Counted from the first letter of the stretch, positions 1 to 10,160 are shown. The stretch is DNA of 30,361 bases from Oscillospiraceae bacterium (GCA_017408185.1 JAFQVE010000374.1:1-30361); one strand, 5' to 3'. Numbers and translations are program-made. Notes: generated by a model from the sequence alone, not told the origin.

Positions 1-3000
1 TTATCATCAATAACGTAATCGGCGGCATTGTTGGTTGAATAGATAATATAATCAACTCTTCCGCTTTCAAGAGTTACCTTGACTGCACTGTAAGCATCAA
101 GAACACCCGGCTTTGAGCTTTCTTCACGAACCATTGAAGCCTTTTCTATCGATTTGATATACTTATTCATCACGTCATAGGGTTCAAACACGGTTGTAAA
201 TACAGTATCGAGGTTTGTTCCCTTTCTTCTGACCAGCATATATTCAAGGTTACCTGCGTGAGCATTACTCTTATTCTGAGGCGGAAGTGCCTTTGCAAAG
301 GTCACTTCGGAAACGGGGCTGTCGTTCAGCATCGTGACACGAAGTCTCACATCACGCTTCTTATCCATAACCTTTTTCCAGTCCTTGACATTGAATTCAA
401 CGGTGAAATCCTTGTCAATCGACTGATATGTGCGAACTTCTCTGAGCCAGGTGTATCCTTTCGGATAGATTTCCGAGCTGACACCGCCCGGGTCGGGACC
501 GTATTTTACATCCGGACCTGCATATGTACCGTATGTATTTCCTGCATCATCGGTGTACATCGGAGTTTCTTTTATATCTCCGAGACCTGCGATGGCCTCG
601 TGCTCATCGGACTGTGAATGGAAGCTATAGAGATGGTCATTTCCACCCTTGATGTGGAAGAAGTCTATTCCATACGAAATTTCATCGTCCACCTCAACCA
701 TAACCACCGACCTTCTGTATTCCTCCGTATCGGAATAAACATCAGCACTTATATCCATAAGTTTTACTTTGCCGGAATCATCAAAATGTATCGGAGTTTG
801 AGTAGTCTTAATAACTTCCTGTTCCTTCTCATCAACAACAACCGTGTTATGAGAAATGGTCGTACTTACCCACTGATAACGATTCGGCTGCTGACCCGTT
901 TCCTCGGGATATCCGATATCAGGAGCAATGTTGAGACCGAATGCATCGGCAAAAAGGTTCAACGTATCACGATGACCGTGCATATCGGATTTTCCGAAAT
1001 AGATTGCAAAGTCACGGTGAGTGTTGTTGTAGCTTGTCTCACTTGCAGATTCATATTCCCCACCTGCACGAAGTGCGGCAAAGCCGTATCCTGCGAGCAT
1101 ATCACTCGGAAGACTGAGCTTTCCGTAATTTTCTATGACTGCTTCAACATCCTTTGTGATTTGTTCGGGATCTTCATCAAGAATGCTGCCGCGAATCTCA
1201 AAGCCACGGGTTTCCTTCAAAAACCAAAGAGCCTGAGCGAGAATCGGTTTCTTTGTTTCCTTATATGCCAAAAGTATATCATCTTCCATGACTGCAATAC
1301 CCGTTCCGCCGATTGCACCCGAGTCACCTGTGTGTGTTGTGTAGTATCCGCCGAGCAGGAGACGAATCTGGGCATCAAACATCTTTGTGAATTTGGCATT
1401 ATCATAAAGGTCAGCCTGTGGATAAAGCTCAAAGCCACAGAGAAGCTCTGCAACACCGAGGAAGTGAGTAATCCATTCTCTGTTATAGCCCGGAGCATTT
1501 TCCTTTCCGCTTCCGTCACGGTCAATGTCGCCTATGAGTGAACCGAGGAACATTCCGCCCGATACAGGGACTGTTCTCGGAACTTTACCGGAGTTTATAC
1601 TTGAAGTTCCTGCAACGGGCCCCGGAGCAAATATCCAATCAATAATTTCGCCGGATTCAGGCATTCTGTTGAGAGCAACAGCCGCAGCCGCAAGGGATTT
1701 CTGATGCATACCGAAGTTGCCCCAATGCTCACCGTATTTTGTTCTCTCAAACATCTCAAGAAGAAGGTTGTCTTCAATGTTCTTCATAAGAGCACCTGGA
1801 GTGTCTTTGAGGTTAATCGGAATAAGCTCTCCGTTATTATCGTAAATCCAGTTTCCAAGCTCATCGGTTTCATATTGAGGAGCTTTCGCCGAAAGATATG
1901 TCGTTACATACGGATCGTTATATATCGGCTTAAATGCATCGTAAGCAAGTGCAAGGTCATATGTCATAAATGTAGTCCAGATAGCATCAACGATTGTACC
2001 GTAGTAATCATCTCCGCGCCATGTATGCCACCGGAACCAATCATAACCCGGGAAGAAATCTGCAACTCTGTCGAGAAGAATTGCACCTGCTCTTCCGTAT
2101 TTTGCCTCACCTGTGTATACAAACGCAGTTGCGAGAGAATTGATTGCCTCTCTTACAACCTGTTCACCTGCATACCACACGCCGTTATGGAGAAAATAAG
2201 AAATAAATGTGTACTGAACCGGACCTTTTGTTGCTCCGTTCATATACCATGCATAACCGTTTCCGTTATCATAGTAGCTGGGGTCATATCCCGGAACAGT
2301 TGTTACATCTCCGTCCTCACCTACAATCTCCTTCGCCTTTTCAAGAGAGATATAAGGCATCTTATATCCGAATCCGTCATCAACACCCCAACCCGTAATA
2401 CCAAGCTGTTTGTCGATATCCGGATAGAGGTTGTTTGTAAGGTAACCACCATTTACATTGTATCCGTAGTGGTCCTTCCACTCCTGACTTTCACGTGCAT
2501 TGTTCCATGCTGCAAGTTTCTCTGTCCACTCTGCAGTTCCCGGAGTTTCTGTGGGATAGCTCGGGAATTTTCCGATATGCGAACAGGAGCTACCCGCCTT
2601 TATATCCTCACAGACAAACTTCTCGTGGTGATTCTGCAAAGCTCTGTCAATTGAGAACGTTCCGTCATCGGCAAGACCGAGCTTATAGAAAGATCCGAAG
2701 TCGTTTGAAGGGAATTGGCGCTTACACTCAGGACACTGAACCTTCCAAGGATTGTTTATGGCATTTGTCGGGAAAACACTATTGTATTTTGTTCCTATAT
2801 CTGCCTTACAGAATCGGCAGAAATTCTTTGTCGGGTCATACTTGTGTCCGATGTGATAATAACGCGGTAATCCTTCAGATGCAATGAGCTCATAGAGTTT
2901 ATCAAGGTTCTCTACGTATCTGTCGGCGTTTGCTTTTGCAGACTTAACCTCATTGCGTGCCCATGCATATTTTGATGCGTTTATCTTAGCATTTTCACGT

Positions 3001-6000
3001 TCTTCCAATGTGTATATCTGAGGATCAATAGTTGCATCCCAACCAACCTCAACTTCAATAGGTTCAATCACAATGCCCTCTGCCGCACCGTTTTTATAGT
3101 CAGAGCTTACGGAAGCTGAAATTAACGCTTTACCCATAGCAAGACCGTAAATGCTTCCACCTTCAGAAAGCTCAACATATTCGGCACCTTCGAGAATTTC
3201 CCAGGAAATATATTTATCCGGAATCGACAGCATGTTTCCGCTGTTCATTTCCGCTGTTGCGCCGAGCTTTGCAGCACCGTAGACATAGACAGACTCGGGA
3301 ACTGTTATTCTTATTCCGTTATCAACTATACCTGAGTTATCGGAAACGTAAACAACACACTCAGCTTTCTTGGTTATACCGTCATATGTTACCGTTGCCG
3401 AAAGCTTGACTTCACCTTCATTGATACCTGTAATCACACCGTTTTCATCAATTGTTGCGATATCTGTATCTTCAGATTTATATACGACTGCAGTAATATC
3501 GCCCTCTGCATAATCGATATTCTCACCCTTGACGGTTTTAAGTCTGAGTGATGTATTGACCGATTCACCGAGAGGTATAACATTGCTTCCGCCGTCAAAA
3601 ATGACTTCCGCGCTGCCTAAAGCGTTTTCATCCGAGAAAGTAAATGAGTTTACATAGGCAGCATCTCCGCCGGCACCGCCTGCACCGGTTTCACTTACAC
3701 GATAAACTACAAGATGCTCACCTTCGGTAATTTCTTTTATTCCGAAAGGCTTTATGCAACCGTCACTATTCTCAACAGCAGAATAGAAATCAGCTGTTCC
3801 CACATAATATTCGCTTGTGGGCACTGCATATTTGAGGATGTTGGATTCAAATTCTTCCGTTGCCGGCATTACATAAAGATCAAGTGCCGCATTTCTCCAA
3901 CGGCATCTGAACATATCTCCTTCTGCGAGATACATACTGGTTTTGGGGAACTTAACCTTAAATGCCACATATGAGTTATAGAGGTTTGCCCCACCCTGCC
4001 AGACTATCTGTGCAGCTGTTCCCGTACCGTTAAGCATTATGTCGGGATATCTTGAATCAAGGTTTACCGCACTATGGAAAATCCACGGGCGGAAATCCGT
4101 GTATGCTTTAATATCATTTACCTTATCATAGTTATCGGCAGGATATACACCCTTTTTGAAGTTGATTTCAACAACAGATGAAGGAGCGACATCCTCGCTG
4201 TAAACAACAATCTTTTCGGGAACACTTTCGATTATATTTCCTCGAATGTTGATTTTCGCTTTTACTTCAAATGTACCTGCTCCCGTTGCACGAACGGTTT
4301 TTCCGCTTTCCGTAACAGCAGCGACACCTTCTTCGGACTCATTGATAACTTCGAGGCTTTCGATTATTCCGCCGGGCAAAGCCTTTCTGTTTGCAAGCTC
4401 ATATCCCGTTGTGAAGAGAAGCTCTTCACCAATCATAACTCTATTGTTTGTATAGAGATATGTCTTGATAATCTTATAATTGTTATCAACGGTAATCTCG
4501 GTTTCGGAATGGCTGACTGCTCCGTTAAGGATTACGCAAGTCTTAAGAGTTCCAACACCTTCGGAAAGAGCAACTATTTCTCCGGTTTTGCTGTCATATT
4601 TAAGAATATTCTTATCGTCCTCGGCAATCTCATAGAGGAAATCAGCACCTGCAAAATCCACGATTCCGCCGTCGGTAAGTCTTCCTGTTACGGACTTTAC
4701 CGTTACAGCTTCTCCCACTCCTATTTCATTTTCAGTAACACTTGTGGTTACCTCAATTTCTCTCGGAGTTCCTACAAGGTGAATGCTTCTGAGAAGAATA
4801 TATTCCTGTCCGGGACTTTTTCTGCTGTAACAGCCTTTGACTATCATAAGATATTCTGCATATCCCTTTGAATAGTCAAGCGCATCGGATGCAGTAAACT
4901 GTCCTGAAAAAGCACGCCAGGCAACTCCGCCGCTTGTGCCATATAAATCTGCATCTGCTACGAGATTCTTCGGAGCACAATACGAACCTATGTTGCTTGT
5001 GATGCTTGCAAATGTCATATCGGATGTATACGGAAGCATATAAATTTCCGCACGTCCGGCACTTGTATATTCGCGGCCTCTTACGTCAACGTTATACGTT
5101 CCTGCTGCCGGAACCTTTACCTTATATGCAACCCAGTCACCGTTATAACCAGAGAGATCTGTCCAGTTTGCGCTTGTTCCGAGATATGTACCTGTGGAGT
5201 CGGGTCTTGTGAGCCTTGCAGCCACCATACCCCAGGGACGGTCAGTTCCGTAGTCACGCATTGTATAACCTTCAAACTGTGCTTCCGTGACCGGAGTTCC
5301 CTTTTTTGCTCCCGATATTGTGAGACCCTGGGTATAATCCTCATACATACCGCTATAGAAATAGTAATCCTGATTTATTCCCGAAAGAGGAGCTGACGGC
5401 ATAACGTTGACAGTAACCTCAACAGATTTTGTTATTCCGTTGAGAGTACCGCTGACTTTGAGTGTTGCCGAAGCTTCTGCTATGGCATAAATTTCTCCAC
5501 TCTGTGTCTCAATGAGTGCACCGTCTTCATTGTCTATAATTTCTACCGTGGAAGTTCCGTTTGTGCCATCACTTTCCACATCATTTACAAACCACTTTAT
5601 TTCAGGAGATATCTTATTACCTACTCTTACCTCACCAAAGTCCGCCTCGATTTTTGTAAGCTCGGGTGGTGCAACATAAGGTGTGAGAGTTATACCCTTT
5701 GTTTTGAAATAAGTTGCCCATGAATGTGTTGATGCACCACTTCCCTTGACAAAACTTATAACGACATAGTATTCTCCCGAATCGAGATAAACATTGTCGT
5801 ATTCACCGACAAGTGAGGAGCTTCCGCTCTTTACCCATGCATCCTGAGAAATAATAAGTTTTGACTGCGGATCTGAATAAACACTTGCAAGGTCAAGAGA
5901 TGATGAGTTCATCGTCCACTTGCTGTCTGCATATGCTACGGGAACAAAATAGATATTGAGCTTACCGTATTGCTGATATGTTACATAAGACATTGACGGT

Positions 6001-6986
6001 GTGTATGTTCCCGAATTTTCAATTTTGGCTTTAAGGATAATTGCGTTATTGGTATCGCTCTCCAAAGTGCTTGTGACAGCTCTGAAGGTTGTTCCGCCGT
6101 CTTTTTCGGCATACATAACCTGAGCATCCATACCAATCTTGCTATAATACATCCATGCGCCTGTTGATACCTTTTTATCAAGAGCCGCATAAGAAGTTAT
6201 TGTGGTCATATCCACATTGCCGCTTGTATATCCCGACTTTGCCTCTGCATTGAAGGAAAATACAACAGGTGCAGATGCATCCGGTGCAACGTATGGTGTG
6301 AGAGTGAGTCCTTTTGTTTTGAAATATGCATTTGATGCATGAGTTGATGTACCGCTTCCCTCAAAGAGACTTACAAGGACATAGTATTCTCCGGAATCAA
6401 GATAAACGTTATCGTACTCGCCAACTACATTTGAAGAGCTTCCACTTGATACCCAACCATCCTGAGATACTACAAGCTTAACGCCTGAATCTGCAAACAC
6501 TTCCGAGAGATTTAAGTCTGTTGCACTCATTGTCCACTTGCTGTCTGCATATGAAACGGGAACAAAATACACATTGAGTCTACCGTACTGTGCATATTTT
6601 GCATAAACCATAGACGGTGTGTATGTACCTGCTTTTTCTACCTTTGCCTTCAGAATGAACGCATTATTTCCGAGGTTTGTCTTTGCAGCTCTAAAGGTTG
6701 CTCCGCCATCTTTATCTGCATACATCGTGTATCCGTCCATTCTGTGACAGATACCCGAATACATCCATGCACCGGTTGATACGGAGCTATCAAGCTGTGT
6801 GTAAGACTTCATAAGTCGCATATCCACATTAGAAGCCGCAGTATTTCCTGCCACAGCTTCCGCAATGAAGGAATACACAACAGGTGTAAGCTCTTCGGTG
6901 TCTTCTGCTCCTGCTGTGAGGGCAATTGCCGGAAGAATGCCAATTACCATTGCACATGCAAGAATCAACGATAATATTCTTTTCAT
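1..6986 (-). CDS. Giant secreted heparinase II/III-like polysaccharide lyase, C-terminus cut by the left edge
   Basis: The minus-strand frame is open from the ATG at 6986 to base 1, at least 2328 codons with no stop, so the end lies outside the window. Start support: GGAGGT stands five bases upstream of the ATG. The N-terminus is a signal peptide (MKRILSLILACAMVIGILP). Order by residue: four copies of an unnamed module (about 33-235, 240-433, 533-736 and 930-1125), Ig-like BIG_2-type segments between and after them, a paired-cysteine site (C1390/C1393 and C1418/C1421), an alpha-helical lyase domain, then a heparinase II/III beta domain with H2003-x-H2005-x-D2007 and H2046 in ISHNT. The family cleaves uronic-acid polysaccharides by beta-elimination outside the cell; the actual substrate is unknown. 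It is a paralogue of the lyase at 15997-24039. Whether it also ends in SLH repeats cannot be seen. Confidence 0.88.
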   Translation of the reverse strand, partial: MKRILSLILACAMVIGILPAIALTAGAEDTEELTPVVYSFIAEAVAGNTAASNVDMRLMKSYTQLDSSVSTGAWMYSGICHRMDGYTMYADKDGGATFRAAKTNLGNNAFILKAKVEKAGTYTPSMVYAKYAQYGRLNVYFVPVSYADSKWTMSATDLNLSEVFADSGVKLVVSQDGWVSSGSSSNVVGEYDNVYLDSGEYYVLVSLFEGSGTSTHASNAYFKTKGLTLTPYVAPDASAPVVFSFNAEAKSGYTSGNVDMTTITSYAALDKKVSTGAWMYYSKIGMDAQVMYAEKDGGTTFRAVTSTLESDTNNAIILKAKIENSGTYTPSMSYVTYQQYGKLNIYFVPVAYADSKWTMNSSSLDLASVYSDPQSKLIISQDAWVKSGSSSLVGEYDNVYLDSGEYYVVISFVKGSGASTHSWATYFKTKGITLTPYVAPPELTKIEADFGEVRVGNKISPEIKWFVNDVESDGTNGTSTVEIIDNEDGALIETQSGEIYAIAEASATLKVSGTLNGITKSVEVTVNVMPSAPLSGINQDYYFYSGMYEDYTQGLTISGAKKGTPVTEAQFEGYTMRDYGTDRPWGMVAARLTRPDSTGTYLGTSANWTDLSGYNGDWVAYKVKVPAAGTYNVDVRGREYTSAGRAEIYMLPYTSDMTFASITSNIGSYCAPKNLVADADLYGTSGGVAWRAFSGQFTASDALDYSKGYAEYLMIVKGCYSRKSPGQEYILLRSIHLVGTPREIEVTTSVTENEIGVGEAVTVKSVTGRLTDGGIVDFAGADFLYEIAEDDKNILKYDSKTGEIVALSEGVGTLKTCVILNGAVSHSETEITVDNNYKIIKTYLYTNNRVMIGEELLFTTGYELANRKALPGGIIESLEVINESEEGVAAVTESGKTVRATGAGTFEVKAKINIRGNIIESVPEKIVVYSEDVAPSSVVEINFKKGVYPADNYDKVNDIKAYTDFRPWIFHSAVNLDSRYPDIMLNGTGTAAQIVWQGGANLYNSYVAFKVKFPKTSMYLAEGDMFRCRWRNAALDLYVMPATEEFESNILKYAVPTSEYYVGTADFYSAVENSDGCIKPFGIKEITEGEHLVVYRVSETGAGGAGGDAAYVNSFTFSDENALGSAEVIFDGGSNVIPLGESVNTSLRLKTVKGENIDYAEGDITAVVYKSEDTDIATIDENGVITGINEGEVKLSATVTYDGITKKAECVVYVSDNSGIVDNGIRITVPESVYVYGAAKLGATAEMNSGNMLSIPDKYISWEILEGAEYVELSEGGSIYGLAMGKALISASVSSDYKNGAAEGIVIEPIEVEVGWDATIDPQIYTLEERENAKINASKYAWARNEVKSAKANADRYVENLDKLYELIASEGLPRYYHIGHKYDPTKNFCRFCKADIGTKYNSVFPTNAINNPWKVQCPECKRQFPSNDFGSFYKLGLADDGTFSIDRALQNHHEKFVCEDIKAGSSCSHIGKFPSYPTETPGTAEWTEKLAAWNNARESQEWKDHYGYNVNGGYLTNNLYPDIDKQLGITGWGVDDGFGYKMPYISLEKAKEIVGEDGDVTTVPGYDPSYYDNGNGYAWYMNGATKGPVQYTFISYFLHNGVWYAGEQVVREAINSLATAFVYTGEAKYGRAGAILLDRVADFFPGYDWFRWHTWRGDDYYGTIVDAIWTTFMTYDLALAYDAFKPIYNDPYVTTYLSAKAPQYETDELGNWIYDNNGELIPINLKDTPGALMKNIEDNLLLEMFERTKYGEHWGNFGMHQKSLAAAAVALNRMPESGEIIDWIFAPGPVAGTSSINSGKVPRTVPVSGGMFLGSLIGDIDRDGSGKENAPGYNREWITHFLGVAELLCGFELYPQADLYDNAKFTKMFDAQIRLLLGGYYTTHTGDSGAIGGTGIAVMEDDILLAYKETKKPILAQALWFLKETRGFEIRGSILDEDPEQITKDVEAVIENYGKLSLPSDMLAGYGFAALRAGGEYESASETSYNNTHRDFAIYFGKSDMHGHRDTLNLFADAFGLNIAPDIGYPEETGQQPNRYQWVSTTISHNTVVVDEKEQEVIKTTQTPIHFDDSGKVKLMDISADVYSDTEEYRRSVVMVEVDDEISYGIDFFHIKGGNDHLYSFHSQSDEHEAIAGLGDIKETPMYTDDAGNTYGTYAGPDVKYGPDPGGVSSEIYPKGYTWLREVRTYQSIDKDFTVEFNVKDWKKVMDKKRDVRLRVTMLNDSPVSEVTFAKALPPQNKSNAHAGNLEYMLVRRKGTNLDTVFTTVFEPYDVMNKYIKSIEKASMVREESSKPGVLDAYSAVKVTLESGRVDYIIYSTNNAADYVIDD
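5690..6890 (-). repeat. Tandem pair of near-identical modules inside the left lyase gene
   Basis: Two consecutive copies of one module (about 195 residues each) begin near 6890 and 6265. Signature strings recur in both: YADSKWTM, SQDxWVxSGSSS, GEYDNVYLDSGEYYV and YFKTKGxTLTPYVAP. The DNA is also closely similar, for example around 6520-6620 and 5910-6010. A third close copy lies in the neighbouring gene at about 8800-9380. This indicates recent duplication within and between the two genes. Confidence 0.85.
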
Positions 6987-7025
6987 AAAGTACCTCCGTT
7001 TTCTTTAAGCACTATGAATTCAGCC

Positions 7026-7063
7026 TTTTGCAGGGATAGTGCACAGACACTATCCCTGCAAAA
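7026..7063 (-). other. Strong intercistronic hairpin between partner-protein gene and lyase gene
   Basis: A perfect 16-base-pair stem (7026-7041 with 7048-7063) and six-base loop sits just after the stop codon of the 1022-aa gene and before the lyase start at 6986. On the transcribed minus strand the stem is followed by AAAAGGC, not a T run, so it does not look like a standard intrinsic terminator. It more likely protects the upstream message from 3' decay or lowers expression of the lyase relative to its partner. Confidence 0.6.
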
Positions 7064-7066
7064 ATT

Positions 7067-10000
7067 TTAATCACTATATATTACTTTATATTCTCCGTCT
7101 TCTTCGTAAATCATATAGCCACGTGCATAGCTTTCATCACCAAACGGCTTTGCGGTGAACTGACCATGGTTTGCACCTTTCTTTGAAGTTGCCTTATACT
7201 TACAACTGTCAACAGTTCCGCCTGCATTGTCACCAAAGAGGATGCCGACTTCGACAATATTCTTTCCGCCTGCATCATATTCTATCATATATGACTTTGT
7301 ACCGTCAACGTCTGTCTTGACTGCCTTATCAAGTACAACAAGGGGCTGAGCAGTTCCTTCGACATATGTAATCTTTTCAACATTGTCCCATACGAAGTAT
7401 TCATATGTTGTGCCGTATCCTACACGTACGCTGTCTCGATACCATACAACAGGAGCACTATAAGTTTTTGTGATTTTTGTATCGTATTTGAGATTTTCTT
7501 CACCTGCAACGGTAAACGTGTCGTCTGTATCTCCAAATACTGCAACTGCACGGGTGACCGGGGCTGTGAGAATTGTATCTGCAAGGGTTTTATTCTCTGC
7601 CGTGAACCAATCAAGGAACTTAAAGCCCGTAAGGCTTGGAGCTTCCGGCGCCGCAACTTCTCCGTCAACTACTTTTACACTTGTGATATATTCACCGTTT
7701 CCTCCGAAGAATTCAACGGTGTTTGCATCGGTATTCTCTGTATAAACTGCCGTGAGATAAGCATTTGTAATAAGCTTATATATAAAGCTTGACTCTGTTG
7801 AAACAAGCTCACCCTTTTCTTCCGTTCCACGCACCCAATGACGGAAGGTATAACCATCTATCTCCGGAGCTTCAACCTCAACCTCATCACCACGTGTATA
7901 ACGGCTTCCGATTACTTCAATATCATCATTTATGTTGTTTGCGATTGCAAGAGATACATACTGATTTTCTACATCTTCGCTGAGGGGTGATATCCAATCA
8001 AGCTCCAAGCTATTTATGTATGCAAATGCTCTGCCCTGCGAATCATTGCCGTTTCCGATATCGGATATAAGAACAATGACATAGTATTCATCATCGGAGA
8101 ACTTAAAGGGCTTTCCTGATTTTTTCTCTCCCGTGCTCATATCAACAGAAGCCACGAGAGATACACCGGGGTCTGCAACCATCTCCGAAAGGTTCATGCC
8201 GTCTGCCATCGACCATCTTGTATTTGCATATGCAACAGGTACTATGTATGTATTTACTATCGAACAGTAACCTGCAGCTGTCCAGGTTATCGACGGCGTA
8301 TATATACCCGGATTCTCAACGAGAACTTTGAGGGCATATCCGCTGTTTCCGATATTTGCTTCAACGGATCTGAACTGCAATCCTCCGTCATATAACGAAC
8401 CGGTATCAATGTTCGTCTCACACATATATCTCCACGGAGCAGAGATTGATGCATCAATGTTTGCATATCTTATCCATTTTACCGTTTTCTGTCCGCCTGC
8501 AGCATCCAATGTGAATACATATTTCACATCTCTTGAAACATTTACGTCTATAGTGTTTATAAAATCAACACCACAGGAGGATGCAGTTACCTGAATGGTT
8601 GCAATTCCTTCTTCAACACCTGTGACAACACCGCTGTTATCTACCGTTGCAACGGAAGGCATGAGGCACTTGTATGAGATACTGTTTGCAGGAACAGAAT
8701 TTCCCGATGCATCCTTGATAGTTGCGGAAACAGTTGCTGTCTCACCAAGTTTTACGGTATTCTCGGAAACCGCGAGAGAAAGCTCAGCCTGACGTGTGAG
8801 GGTAATACCCTTTGTTCTGAAATATGTATTTGAAGCGTGTGAAGAATCTCCGCTACCTTTGAACATACTTATAAGGACATAATATTCTCCCGAATCGAGA
8901 TAAACATTGTCATATTCTCCGGTTATGTTTGCGCTGCTTCCGCTTTTCACCCAACCGTCCTGAGAAGCGACAAGTTTAACCCCTGAGTCTGCAAACACTT
9001 CTGCGAGATTTAAATCTGTTGCACTCATAGTCCATTTGCTGTCTGCATATGAAACGGGAACAAAGTAAATATTAAGTCTGCCGTACTGGGCATATGTTGT
9101 GTAAACCATAGAAGGCTTATATGTTCCGGAATTTTCAACCTTTGCCTTTAAAATAAAAGCATTGTTTCCGAGATTTGCAGTTTGCGCTCTGAACATTGCA
9201 CCGCCGAGTGAATCTGCTTGCATTGTGTATCCGTCCATTCTATGACAGATACCTGAATACATCCATTCACCGGTTGATACCGCAGTATCAAGCTGAGTAT
9301 ATTTCTTCATGTTTCTCATATCTACATCAGAAGCAGCCGTATTTCCGTTTACCGCCTCCGCAACAAAAGAATATACCGGGTTCTTCGGTTCGGTTGCGGT
9401 ATTGGACGTGAGCGTGAGCATTGAAAGTGAGCCGTATGTCTGTTCCTTGGCTTCATACTGTATGGAGCCTTCGTTTGCGATTACAAACATATAGTAGTCG
9501 CCTGCAAAGAGATACATATTTTCTGCAAAAGCATCTTCAACTGTTGAATCCGGATTTCCTTCGTAAGAAGCAACATACTTTACGGAAGCCGCAGGATCTG
9601 TCATTGATGCCTCTGCTATGACAGCCTGAATATCAGCGATTGCCTTTACATTCCATCCTTTAGCCGCAACAACTTCTTTGCTGACAAGGTATATGTCAGT
9701 TTTCTCTTCATAACCAAGTCCTATAGCTGCGATTTCCGGAGTATACATTCCGGATGTCGGAACTGTAATTGTAAACACCATTGCATTGGTATTGAGAGGC
9801 TGCTCTTTTTTCGCAGTACGGAAAAGGAGACCGTTATACTGGAAACCTATGTAATCCGTGCCTGTCTGAGCCTCATACTTCCAGTAACCCGTTGACCTTG
9901 TTCTGTCAAGAGTATAAGTATTGATTGCACTATCACGCACAGTAGGTGTGTTACTGACCTTATCGGTGTTGATATTCGGAGTTCCGTCAGGCTTTATAAG

Positions 10001-10135
10001 TGCTGTTGATGCAAAATCATATACGAGAGTTACACCTACGCTGCCTTCAGTTTCACCTTCAGCGAATACCGTTGGAAGAAGTCCTCCTATCATAAGTACT
10101 GTAAGTAAAAATGCGAGAAATCTTTTGGTTTTCAT
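7067..10135 (-). CDS. Secreted non-catalytic modular protein (1022 aa), partner of the left lyase
   Basis: ATG at 10135 follows a strong GGAGG site (10144-10150). A signal peptide covers about residues 1-25 (likely cleavage after VFA). Domains by residue: unnamed beta-rich module about 37-245; a second copy about 253-447; an Ig-like BIG_2 domain about 452-535; a third module about 538-712; two Listeria-Bacteroides-type (InlB/Flg_new-like) repeats about 745-868, with GYTFRHW and GFKFLDWF; and a C-terminal domain about 872-1022 with WYRDS, EVGILFG, GQFTA and ARGYMIY. No catalytic signature is seen. The C-terminal domain is shared with the 811-aa protein at 24078-26513, and both genes lie directly upstream of a giant lyase gene. 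The likely role is polysaccharide binding or surface attachment (inference). It is the first gene of the left operon, divergent from the AraC regulator. Confidence 0.85.
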   Translation of the reverse strand: MKTKRFLAFLLTVLMIGGLLPTVFAEGETEGSVGVTLVYDFASTALIKPDGTPNINTDKVSNTPTVRDSAINTYTLDRTRSTGYWKYEAQTGTDYIGFQYNGLLFRTAKKEQPLNTNAMVFTITVPTSGMYTPEIAAIGLGYEEKTDIYLVSKEVVAAKGWNVKAIADIQAVIAEASMTDPAASVKYVASYEGNPDSTVEDAFAENMYLFAGDYYMFVIANEGSIQYEAKEQTYGSLSMLTLTSNTATEPKNPVYSFVAEAVNGNTAASDVDMRNMKKYTQLDTAVSTGEWMYSGICHRMDGYTMQADSLGGAMFRAQTANLGNNAFILKAKVENSGTYKPSMVYTTYAQYGRLNIYFVPVSYADSKWTMSATDLNLAEVFADSGVKLVASQDGWVKSGSSANITGEYDNVYLDSGEYYVLISMFKGSGDSSHASNTYFRTKGITLTRQAELSLAVSENTVKLGETATVSATIKDASGNSVPANSISYKCLMPSVATVDNSGVVTGVEEGIATIQVTASSCGVDFINTIDVNVSRDVKYVFTLDAAGGQKTVKWIRYANIDASISAPWRYMCETNIDTGSLYDGGLQFRSVEANIGNSGYALKVLVENPGIYTPSITWTAAGYCSIVNTYIVPVAYANTRWSMADGMNLSEMVADPGVSLVASVDMSTGEKKSGKPFKFSDDEYYVIVLISDIGNGNDSQGRAFAYINSLELDWISPLSEDVENQYVSLAIANNINDDIEVIGSRYTRGDEVEVEAPEIDGYTFRHWVRGTEEKGELVSTESSFIYKLITNAYLTAVYTENTDANTVEFFGGNGEYITSVKVVDGEVAAPEAPSLTGFKFLDWFTAENKTLADTILTAPVTRAVAVFGDTDDTFTVAGEENLKYDTKITKTYSAPVVWYRDSVRVGYGTTYEYFVWDNVEKITYVEGTAQPLVVLDKAVKTDVDGTKSYMIEYDAGGKNIVEVGILFGDNAGGTVDSCKYKATSKKGANHGQFTAKPFGDESYARGYMIYEEDGEYKVIYSD

Positions 10136-10160
10136 TTTGAATTCCTCCTTTTAAGTTTAG

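Noticed and set aside
618..2654. Long plus-strand open frames (307 and 316 codons)
   Set aside because: They are antisense to the continuous minus-strand lyase frame, lack SD sites, and encode Cys- and Ile-rich sequence with no domain. The minus frame matches the SLH lyase residue for residue in its catalytic regions.
7026..7063. Intrinsic terminator
   Set aside because: The stem is strong, but no T run follows on the minus strand; reported as an intercistronic hairpin instead.
5690..9400. CRISPR-like or transposon repeats
   Set aside because: The repetition is in-frame coding sequence of about 585 bases per unit with protein-level conservation; there are no short spacers, inverted ends or transposase.
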